Source: Candidatus Aminicenantota bacterium
Lineage (GTDB): Bacteria > Acidobacteriota > Aminicenantia > Aminicenantales > Saccharicenantaceae
Direction of reading: 5' to 3'
Assembly: GCA_017999365.1 (NCBI GenBank)
Contig: JAGNLW010000001.1
Location: forward strand, 64,669-128,668
DNA: 64,000 bases
The notes under the pieces were generated by a model. That model searched no databases. It saw only the letters and a list, made by a program, of their open reading frames with translations, and was not told where the DNA came from. Of this stretch, positions 8,114 to 15,084 are shown piece by piece. Position 1 is the stretch's first letter. Every line of letters begins with the position of its first letter. The translations under genes were made by a program, and so were the position numbers.

Positions 8114-9385
8114 TCACTTCCCGTCGCCCGCGGCGGCCCTCTCGCACTTGAACGGAACGTCCTTGACGGCGCCGGCCCGCAGGACCTTGAACGCGATTTC
8201 GTCGCCGCAGGCGAGCTTGGCCAGGGTCATGCGCAGCTCGTTGATGTCGGTGTAGGCCTTGCCTTCGACCGACAGGATGATGTCGCCCTTCTCGAAGCCG
8301 GCCCGGCCGGCGACGCCCTCGGTCGGCTTGGGATCGACGACCAGGTTCTCCAGCCCTTCGACGGTCTTGAGGCCCAGACCGATGTTGGGAAAGGCCGGCT
8401 TGGCCTCCGGGGCCAGGCCGAACACATAGTCCGCGATGGCCCGGGAGACGGTCACACCCTTCGCCCCGGCCGGGACCTCGACGGCGACGACCGTCTTCGA
8501 CGGCAGCTTCGACCGCTCGGAGGCCCGCCGGTTGAGGCCGAGGTTGTAGAGCAGATGCCCCGAACCGACGCAGACCATGACCCGCCGCCCCTCGGCCTGG
8601 GCGGCCCGGACGGCGTTCCAACCCATGACCTCGTCCCAGGCCGATTGCGAACGGTAGAGGCCCTCGAACATCCGGTCCAGGCCCGGGCCCTTCATGGCCT
8701 CGGGGATGTCCTCGGATTCGAAGACCGTCCGGATGAGCGTCCGGTGGTCCGCGTTCGTGAGATCGGGCTCGCCCGGGAAGAAGGCCTTTTCCTCGTCCGT
8801 CAGGGCGGCCCAGCCGCGCATGCGCATCTTGGAGATGACCTCGCGCGGCGCGTTCAGGGCATAGATGGGCAGCCGGTGCTCCCGGGCGAAGTCGAAGATC
8901 TTCTCGTAATATCCGAAGTTGAAGTTCCAGGTGACGTACCAGCGGATCTCGCGGAGGAACTCCTCCTTGGTCAGGATGCCCGCGGTCCACTTGTTGAGCG
9001 TCTCCTGGAGCGTCACCGGGACCATCTCCAGCCCGACGGCCAGGTGCCGGTCCTTGGCGTAGAGGGCCCGCAGGACCTGGAACTGGATCTCGTGCATGGG
9101 CATCGAGTTATGGGTCTCGCCGACGTGGACGATGTGGGCGGACATCATCTCCTCGATCATGCGCTCGAAGCCGACGGGACGTCCGGTGCGGCCGGCCAGC
9201 AGGGCCCCGACGCCGAGGTCCATGGTCTTGTCCTTGAGCTGGGGATCGCCGATCTTGAGCGTCAGGGTCGGGTCGGGCTTGGCCGCGGACGGCGTCGGCG
9301 CCGCAGGCGGCGTCTGGGCGGCCAGGCCCGCGGCGAACAGCGCCAACGCGGCGAGAACGGCACGAAAGCGTCCGGGATACATCAT
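8114..9385 (-). CDS. ChaN-family (DUF399) haem-binding-like protein with C-terminal PDZ domain
   Basis: 423 residues. An N-terminal signal peptide (residues 1-23) is followed by a ChaN/DUF399-like domain: HIVHVGETHNSMPMHEIQ, AVGLEMVPV, YALNAPREVI and VMVCVGSGHLLY near residues 80-290. A PDZ domain at about residues 320-415 has GRAGFEKGDIILSVEGKAYTDINEL. ChaN proteins are lipoproteins that bind haem in iron uptake; here there is no clear lipobox Cys, so the protein is probably soluble in the periplasm. PDZ domains bind protein C-termini, and the fusion may bring the domain to a membrane partner. The gene starts at the first of two adjacent ATGs behind GGAGG and leads a two-gene unit with the M14 peptidase. 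Confidence 0.78.
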   Translation of the reverse strand: MMYPGRFRAVLAALALFAAGLAAQTPPAAPTPSAAKPDPTLTLKIGDPQLKDKTMDLGVGALLAGRTGRPVGFERMIEEMMSAHIVHVGETHNSMPMHEIQFQVLRALYAKDRHLAVGLEMVPVTLQETLNKWTAGILTKEEFLREIRWYVTWNFNFGYYEKIFDFAREHRLPIYALNAPREVISKMRMRGWAALTDEEKAFFPGEPDLTNADHRTLIRTVFESEDIPEAMKGPGLDRMFEGLYRSQSAWDEVMGWNAVRAAQAEGRRVMVCVGSGHLLYNLGLNRRASERSKLPSKTVVAVEVPAGAKGVTVSRAIADYVFGLAPEAKPAFPNIGLGLKTVEGLENLVVDPKPTEGVAGRAGFEKGDIILSVEGKAYTDINELRMTLAKLACGDEIAFKVLRAGAVKDVPFKCERAAAGDGK

Positions 9386-9471
9386 GGGGTCCTCCGTCCG
9401 TGGGATCGCCCCGTATCATACCAAAATGGGAGACATGATACCTATTCCCCGTTTATTCCGGGAGCACGCGC

Positions 9472-9500
9472 TTGGAGAATCCGGGCCGACGCGCTACAAT
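9472..9500 (+). promoter_or_regulatory. Promoter for the MFS transporter gene
   Basis: TTGGAG (9472-9477), a 17 bp spacer and TACAAT (9495-9500) stand 22 bp before the ATG at 9523. A GGAGAAAG ribosome binding site (9510-9517) lies between. Confidence 0.55.
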
Positions 9501-9522
9501 CACCGCCACGGAGAAAGACCCC

Positions 9523-10707
9523 ATGCCCCCGGAGACCCTTCGCGAAACCCCGCCCGAGACCAAGAAGACCATTCGGACCTTCGCCGCCGCGTCCTTCCTC
9601 AACGACCTGGGCTCGGACATCATCAATCCCATCTGGCCGCTCTTCGTCACCCAGGTCCTCAAGGCCAACATGGCCGCCCTGGGTTTCCTCGACGGCCTCG
9701 GCGAGGCCATCGTCTCGCTTTCGCAGGCGGTCGCCGGCTACTATTCGGACCGCATCCGCAAGCGCAAGGTCTTCATCTGGACGGGCTACCTCTGCGGCGC
9801 CGCCTCGAGGCTCGGCTACGCCGCTTCCTCCGCCTGGCCCCACCTCGTCCCCTTCCGGATCCTCGACCGGGCCGGCAAGATCCGCGGCGCGCCGCGGGAC
9901 GCCATGCTGGCCGACGTCTCGACCGACGCCGACCGCGGCCGTCACTTCGGCCTGCTCCGGGCCATGGACAACGCCGGCTCCGTCGCCGGCATCCTCGTCT
10001 CCATCGCCCTCATCGACGTCCTCGGCTATCGGCTCCTGTTCGCCCTGGCCGCCGTTCCCTCGCTCGCCGGCGCGCTTCTCGTGCTGCGAAACATCCGGGA
10101 ACTGAAAAGCCCCGCGACCCGCGTGTTCAAGGGGTTGTCCTTGCGCGACGTCGACCGGAACCTGGCCCTCTATTTCGTCCTCAACGCCGTTTTCGCCCTG
10201 GGCGCCTTCACCTATTCGTTCCTGCTCCTGTTCGCCAAGTCGGAGGGCTTCCGGACGGGCGCCATCCCCGTGCTCTTCCTGGTCTATTCGGTCGTGGCCG
10301 CGCTGCTCTCCTACCCCTTCGGCCGCCTGTCCGACCGCATCGGACGGAAGCCCGTCATGTTCATCGCCTACGGGGCCTGGGCGGCCGTCTGCGCGACGGT
10401 CCTCTTCCTCGGCGGCGGGCTGGGCGCGGGCGTTTCCCTGTTCATCCTCTACGGCGTCCACAAGGCCGCTCTCGATCCCGTCCAGAAGACCATCGCCGCG
10501 GAGCTCGCCCCTCAGCCCTACCGGGCCTCGGTCCTGGGAGGGTTCCAGATGGTCATCGGGCTGACCGCCCTGCCCGCTTCGGTGCTGGCGGGCCTGCTCT
10601 GGGACAAGGCCGGACGGACGACGCCCTTCTTCGTCTCGCTCGGGTTGACGGCCGTCGCCGCCCTGCTGCTGATTTTCGTCAGGGAAAAGCGCCGGGCCGG
10701 GGCCTAG
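9523..10707 (+). CDS. Major facilitator superfamily transporter
   Basis: 394 residues with about 12 predicted membrane helices. The loop between helices 2 and 3 has AGYYSDRIRKRK, and its counterpart in the second half is FGRLSDRIGRKPVMF, the paired MFS signature (DRxGRR type). FLNDLGSDIINPIWPLF near the N-terminus is typical of a subgroup seen in many environmental genomes, and the substrate cannot be told. The ATG at 9523 is chosen because it has a GGAG site and lies downstream of the promoter; longer in-frame readings start inside the promoter. The stop overlaps the stop of the convergent EF-G gene in the palindrome CTAG (10704-10707). Confidence 0.82.
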   Translation: MPPETLRETPPETKKTIRTFAAASFLNDLGSDIINPIWPLFVTQVLKANMAALGFLDGLGEAIVSLSQAVAGYYSDRIRKRKVFIWTGYLCGAASRLGYAASSAWPHLVPFRILDRAGKIRGAPRDAMLADVSTDADRGRHFGLLRAMDNAGSVAGILVSIALIDVLGYRLLFALAAVPSLAGALLVLRNIRELKSPATRVFKGLSLRDVDRNLALYFVLNAVFALGAFTYSFLLLFAKSEGFRTGAIPVLFLVYSVVAALLSYPFGRLSDRIGRKPVMFIAYGAWAAVCATVLFLGGGLGAGVSLFILYGVHKAALDPVQKTIAAELAPQPYRASVLGGFQMVIGLTALPASVLAGLLWDKAGRTTPFFVSLGLTAVAALLLIFVREKRRAGA

Positions 10708-12800
10708 TCTTCCTCTTCCGGCTTGACCCGGCCGTCCTTGACCGCTTCGGCGATGATCTTCTGCTGGATGTGCGAGGGCGCTTCCTCGTAGTGGCTGAAT
10801 TCCATGAGGAAGGAGCCGCGGCCGCCGGTGATCGAGGTCAGGGTCGGCTCGAAGTCGAGCATTTCCGACATCGGGACCTGGGCCTTGAGGACGCGCATGG
10901 TCCCCTTCTGCTCCATGCCCTGGACCTTGCCGCGCCGGCCGTTGAGGTTGCCCATGATGTCGCCCATGTAGGCCTCGGGCGTGTAGATCTCGACGTTCAT
11001 GACCGGCTCGAGCAGGGTCGGCTTGGCCTCGCGGATGCCCTTCTTGTAGGCCTTGCTGGCCGCGATCTTGAAGGCGATGTCCGACGAGTCGACGTCGTGG
11101 TAGGAGCCGTCGTAGAGGATGGCCTTGAAGTCGACCGTCGGGTAGCCGGCCAGGACGCCCTTCTTGCGGGCCTCCTGGAGCCCCTTCTCGACGGACGGGA
11201 TGAAGTTGCGAGGGATCGAACCGCCGAAGATCTTGTCCTCGAACTCGAAGTCCTTGCCGCGGGGCAGGGGCTCGAACTTGATCCAGGTGTCGCCGAACTG
11301 GCCCCGGCCGCCGGTCTGCTTCTTGTGGCGGCCCTGGACGTCGGACCGGCCCTTGATGGTCTCCAGGTAGGAGATCTTGGGCGGCTTGAGGTCGACGTCG
11401 ACGTTGTAGCGCTTCTTCAGGCGCTCGGTGATGATGCGGACGTGGAGCTCGCCGTTGCCCGAGATCAGCAGCTGGGAGGTGTTGGGGTCCCGCTCGATGC
11501 GGACCGTGGGGTCCTCCTCGGTGATGCGGTGGGTGGCCTGGGAGATGCGGTCCTCGTCGGCCCGCGTCTTGGGCTCGATGGCGAAGGAGATCGATGGCAG
11601 CGGGAAGGAGATGGGATCGAGGACGATGCCCGAGCCCTTGGCGCTCAGGGTGTCTCCCGTGACGGTGGCCTTGAGCTTGGCCGTGGCCACGATGTCGCCG
11701 GCCTTGGCCTGGCCGGCCGAGACCTGTTCCTTTCCCTGGAGGAAGAACAGGCCGCCGAGCTTCTCGTCGGTGTCCCGGCCGGGATTGAAGACCGTGGCAT
11801 CGGGATTGACGCGGCCCGATAAGACCCGCATCAGCGAGATGCGGCCCGTGTACGGGTCGGAAATGGTCTTGTAGACGACGGCGGCGAAGGGCGCCTCGGG
11901 CGACGGTTCGACGGAGGACGCCTCGCCCTTGACCGTCGCCTTGACCTTCCCCGCCTCGACCGGCGAGGGCAGATAGGCCAGGACGCCGTCGAGGAACGTC
12001 TGGGCGCCGATGTTGGCGACGCCCGAGGCGGCGAAGACGGGGTAGATCTGGCGGTTGAGGATGCTCTTCTTGAGCCCGGCCCGGAACTCCTCGGGGGTCA
12101 GGGCGCCGGTCTCGAAGTACTTCTCCATGAGCTTCTCGTCGGACTCGGCGACCATCTCGAGGAGCTCCTTGTAGCGCTTCTCGACCTCTTCGGACATGGC
12201 CGCGGGCACGGGTCCCTCGGTCATCTTGCCGCTCTCGTCCTTCTCGAACGTGGTCGCCTTCTTGGCGACGATGTCGACGACGCCGGCGAAGGCCTTCTCC
12301 TCGCCGATGGGCAGCTCGACGGGGACGGCCTGGCGGCCGAAGAATTCGCGGATGGAGTCGAGGGCCCGGTTGAAATGGGCGTTCTCGCGGTCCATCTTGT
12401 TGATGACGATGATGCGGGGCAGGCCGTGCTCTTCGAGCATCTCCCAGACCTTCTCCGTGCCGACCTCGACGCCGGCCACGGCGTCGACGAGGACGGCCGC
12501 GCCGTCGACGGCCCGCAGGGCGGCCCGGGTGTCCCACAGGAAGTTGCTGTAGCCCGGCGTGTCGACGACGTTGACCTTGTGGTCCTTCCACTCGCAGAAG
12601 CAGGGCGTGGCGTTGATCGAGATCTTGCGCTCGATCTCGTCGGGATCGTAGTCGGTGACGGTGTTGCCCTTGTCGACCTTGGTCAAGCGGCTGGTCACGC
12701 CTGTGTCGAAGAGGAGGGCGGCCGCGAGCGAGGTCTTGCCGGACGAGCCGTGCCCGACCAGGGCCACGTTGCGTATCTTGTCGACGGTATAGTCTTTCAT
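10704..12800 (-). CDS. Elongation factor G paralogue (EF-G2/FusA2-like GTPase)
   Basis: 698 residues with the full EF-G domain order: GTPase (residues 1-280), domain II, and III-V to the C-terminus (MNVEIYTPEAYMGDIMGNLNGRRGKVQGME is the domain V signature). The G motifs are G16HGSSGKTS24, DTPG at 80-83 and NKMD at 134-137. The P-loop and switch I (ERKISIN) depart from canonical EF-G (GHIDAGKTT, ERGITI), which marks the EF-G2-type paralogues found beside the normal translocase. Its role is probably ribosome-associated but may not be general translocation. A TTGAGG/TAAAAT promoter and an AGGAGG site precede the ATG. A canonical fusA is expected elsewhere in the genome. Confidence 0.85.
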   Translation of the reverse strand: MKDYTVDKIRNVALVGHGSSGKTSLAAALLFDTGVTSRLTKVDKGNTVTDYDPDEIERKISINATPCFCEWKDHKVNVVDTPGYSNFLWDTRAALRAVDGAAVLVDAVAGVEVGTEKVWEMLEEHGLPRIIVINKMDRENAHFNRALDSIREFFGRQAVPVELPIGEEKAFAGVVDIVAKKATTFEKDESGKMTEGPVPAAMSEEVEKRYKELLEMVAESDEKLMEKYFETGALTPEEFRAGLKKSILNRQIYPVFAASGVANIGAQTFLDGVLAYLPSPVEAGKVKATVKGEASSVEPSPEAPFAAVVYKTISDPYTGRISLMRVLSGRVNPDATVFNPGRDTDEKLGGLFFLQGKEQVSAGQAKAGDIVATAKLKATVTGDTLSAKGSGIVLDPISFPLPSISFAIEPKTRADEDRISQATHRITEEDPTVRIERDPNTSQLLISGNGELHVRIITERLKKRYNVDVDLKPPKISYLETIKGRSDVQGRHKKQTGGRGQFGDTWIKFEPLPRGKDFEFEDKIFGGSIPRNFIPSVEKGLQEARKKGVLAGYPTVDFKAILYDGSYHDVDSSDIAFKIAASKAYKKGIREAKPTLLEPVMNVEIYTPEAYMGDIMGNLNGRRGKVQGMEQKGTMRVLKAQVPMSEMLDFEPTLTSITGGRGSFLMEFSHYEEAPSHIQQKIIAEAVKDGRVKPEEED

Positions 12801-12838
12801 CCTCGAGCCTCCTGGGGATCTCGGAAAAACGAAAAGCC

Positions 12839-12867
12839 ATTTTACCCAATTCCCGGGGCTTCCTCAA
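12839..12867 (-). promoter_or_regulatory. Promoter for the EF-G-like gene
   Basis: On the minus strand, TTGAGG (12862-12867), a 17 bp spacer and TAAAAT (12839-12844) lie 38 bp upstream of the ATG at 12800. AGGAGG is correctly spaced before the ATG. Confidence 0.6.
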
Positions 12868-12900
12868 GGGAAAGAAAGAAATAGGGTGACCGGCCCGGTT

Positions 12901-13821
12901 TTACAGGCCCAATTCGCGGGCGACGACCGCCTCGAGGTCGGGCGGCAGGGGCGAGGCGAAGGTCAGGCGCTCGCCGGTCGCGGGGTGCAGGAACGACAGC
13001 GTGTGGGCGTGGAGGAAGATGCGCGGGAACTCCCGGGGCTCCCGTTTCCGGCCGTAGACGGGGTCCCCGACGACGGGATGGCCGGCCGCGGCCAGGTGGA
13101 CCCGGATCTGGTGGGTCCGCCCCGTCACCGGCTTGACCTCGAGCAGGGTCGTGTCCTTGAAGGCCCGCTGGACCTGGAAGAAGGTCTCGGCCTTCTTGGG
13201 GCTGCGGGTCCGCACCGACATGCGCGCCCCCTCCTTGGGATGGCGGCCGAGCGGCCAGTTCAGGCAGCCTTCCGTCTCCGACATGCGGCCCCAGGCCAGG
13301 GCCAGATAGGTCTTCCAGACGACGCGGCGGCGGAACTGGTCCTGGAGCGAGGTGAAGGCCCGGGCGCTCCGGGCGACGACCATGACCCCCGACGTGTCCT
13401 GGTCCAGCCGGTGGACGATGCCCGGACGCTCCTCCGAGCCGATGAGGGCGATCTCCGGGAAATGGTGGATAAGGGCGTTGACCAGGGTCCCCGACGGGTG
13501 CCCGGGGCCGGGATGGACGACCAGGTTGGCCTGCTTGTCGAGGACGATGATATCGGCGTCCATGTAGACGATCTTGAGGGGGATGTGCTGCGGCACGAGC
13601 TTCCCCTCGGGCTCGGGGATCTCGTATTCGGCGTGGACGCGGTCGCCGGCCTTGAGCTTGTAGCCGGCCTTGCGGGCGTAGGAGCCGACCCGCACGCCGC
13701 CGCCGTCGATGACCCGGCGGACCTGGGCCCGGCTGAGCCCCGGCAGCTTGTCGGCCAGAAAGACGTCGAGGCGGGCCCCTCCCCCGTCCTCGGCCGTGAC
13801 GACGATATCAGACTTGGGCAC
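12901..13821 (-). CDS. RluD-family 23S rRNA pseudouridine synthase
   Basis: 306 residues. An S4 RNA-binding domain (residues about 15-70: ARLDVFLADKLPGLSRAQVRRVIDGGGVRVG) precedes a pseudouridine synthase domain with the family motif HRLDQDTSG (137-145; D140 is the catalytic Asp) and the later KPVTGRTHQIRVHLAAAGHPVVGDPVYG block. It isomerises uridines to pseudouridine in large-subunit rRNA. The GTG start lies inside the last codons of lgt, giving a 14 bp overlap that implies translational coupling. It is the last gene of the ileS-lspA-lgt operon. The exact target positions cannot be read from sequence. Confidence 0.9.
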   Translation of the reverse strand: MPKSDIVVTAEDGGGARLDVFLADKLPGLSRAQVRRVIDGGGVRVGSYARKAGYKLKAGDRVHAEYEIPEPEGKLVPQHIPLKIVYMDADIIVLDKQANLVVHPGPGHPSGTLVNALIHHFPEIALIGSEERPGIVHRLDQDTSGVMVVARSARAFTSLQDQFRRRVVWKTYLALAWGRMSETEGCLNWPLGRHPKEGARMSVRTRSPKKAETFFQVQRAFKDTTLLEVKPVTGRTHQIRVHLAAAGHPVVGDPVYGRKREPREFPRIFLHAHTLSFLHPATGERLTFASPLPPDLEAVVARELGL

Positions 13822-14611
13822 GGGGACGCCGCTTCAGGACGACGGCCAGGATCGCGCCGGCGACGAGCCCCAGGACGCAGAACAGCTGGGGGTAGGACAG
13901 GCTGGTCAGGGCCGAGGCGCCGCGGATGAAGTAGATGGCGTCCTCGTGGTCGCCGCGGAAGTACTCGGTGAAGAAGCGGATGACCGAGTAATTGAGGATG
14001 TAGAAGGCGAAGACCTGGCCGTCGAACTTCTTCCTCTTGAGGATGAAGAACAGGACCGCGAAATTGAGGAAGTTCAGGGCCGCCTCGTAGAGTTGGACGG
14101 GGTGCATGGACTCGTTGAGGTGGACGCCCGTGAGCTGGGCGGCGTACTCGTTCTTGAAGACCACGGCCCAGGGCGCCGAGCACCCGCTGCCGTAGCAGCA
14201 GCCGGCGCTGAAGCAGCCGATGCGGCCGAAGCCGTGGCCCATGGCCAGGGCCGGCGCGATGAGGTCGGCCGTCTTCCAGGTCGGGATCCTCTTGCGGTGG
14301 AAGTACCACAGGGCGAAGACCGTGCCGAAGAACAGGCCGCCCTGGAAGACGCCGCCCGACCGGGCCAGCGAGAAGAGCGCCTTGGGGTAGCTCGTGTAGT
14401 ACGAGAAATTCGTCGCGAAGAGCAGCAGCTTGGCCCCGACGAGCGAGACGATGATGGTGTAGAACGCCGCGTCCATGATCCGGGCGGCGTCCAGGCCGGC
14501 CCGTTTGGCCTGGGCGTAGATGAACCACAGCCCCAGGGCCACGCCGACGGCCATCAGGAAGCCGTAGGTGTGGATGGTCAGGGGGCCGATCTTCACGAGG
14601 ATGGGGAACAT
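13808..14611 (-). CDS. lgt: Prolipoprotein diacylglyceryl transferase
   Basis: 267 residues with about seven membrane helices. The Lgt signature is present as MGHGFGRIGCFSAGCCYG followed by HPVQLYEAALNF, and the N-terminus HTYGFLMAVGVALGLW matches the family. The enzyme moves diacylglyceryl from phosphatidylglycerol to the lipobox Cys of prolipoproteins, the step just before LspA acts. Its ATG lies 19 bp inside the 3' end of lspA, so the two are coupled. The clustering of lgt with lspA and ileS resembles the common ileS-lspA pairing. The probable lipoproteins in this window are its expected substrates. Confidence 0.95.
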   Translation of the reverse strand: MFPILVKIGPLTIHTYGFLMAVGVALGLWFIYAQAKRAGLDAARIMDAAFYTIIVSLVGAKLLLFATNFSYYTSYPKALFSLARSGGVFQGGLFFGTVFALWYFHRKRIPTWKTADLIAPALAMGHGFGRIGCFSAGCCYGSGCSAPWAVVFKNEYAAQLTGVHLNESMHPVQLYEAALNFLNFAVLFFILKRKKFDGQVFAFYILNYSVIRFFTEYFRGDHEDAIYFIRGASALTSLSYPQLFCVLGLVAGAILAVVLKRRPRAQV

Positions 14612-15084
14612 GCGGGTTTCCTCCTGAACAGGGTCGCTATCATGAGCACGGCGCCGATGGAGATGCAGGAATCGGCCACGTTGAAGAAGGGCCAATGGGC
14701 GCTGCCCACGTAGAGGTCGAGGAAGTCGACGACGTAGCCGCGGACGAGGCGGTCGAACTGGTTGCCCAGGGCCCCGGCCGCGATGAGGGTCAGGGCGATC
14801 CTCATCAGCCGGTCCGAGGCCGGCGTCTTGAAGAAGTAATAGACGACGAAGGCCAGGGCGGCCAGGGACGCCGCGGTCAGGAGCGCGAAGACGAGGGCGC
14901 TGTCCGTGCGCGAGAAGGTGCCGAAGATGGCCCCCTTGTTGTGGATGCGGGTGATGCTGAAGAAGCCTTTGACGACCGGGACGGACTCGTACAGGGCGAC
15001 CTTCGCGGCGACGACGTTCTTGCTGACCTGGTCGAGGGCGACCAGGACGACGGCCAGGACAAGGTAGGGCAGGTTCTTCCTCAC
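14593..15084 (-). CDS. lspA: Lipoprotein signal peptidase II
   Basis: 163 residues with four membrane helices. The two catalytic aspartates of signal peptidase II are in GALGNQFDRL (D111) and FFNVADS (D138), and YVVDFLD between them is also conserved. It cuts the signal peptide from diacylglyceryl-modified prolipoproteins in the inner membrane. The GTG start overlaps the ileS TGA in GTGA (15081-15084). That overlap is the reason for choosing this start, and the protein then has the usual family length. It lies in the ileS-lspA-lgt-rluD operon. Confidence 0.95.
   Translation of the reverse strand: MRKNLPYLVLAVVLVALDQVSKNVVAAKVALYESVPVVKGFFSITRIHNKGAIFGTFSRTDSALVFALLTAASLAALAFVVYYFFKTPASDRLMRIALTLIAAGALGNQFDRLVRGYVVDFLDLYVGSAHWPFFNVADSCISIGAVLMIATLFRRKPACSPSS

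Noticed and set aside
9442..12867. Minus-strand frame of over 1100 codons across the MFS and EF-G region
   Set aside because: It is out of frame with EF-G and antisense to MFS; its translation is Arg/Gly/Gln-rich noise.
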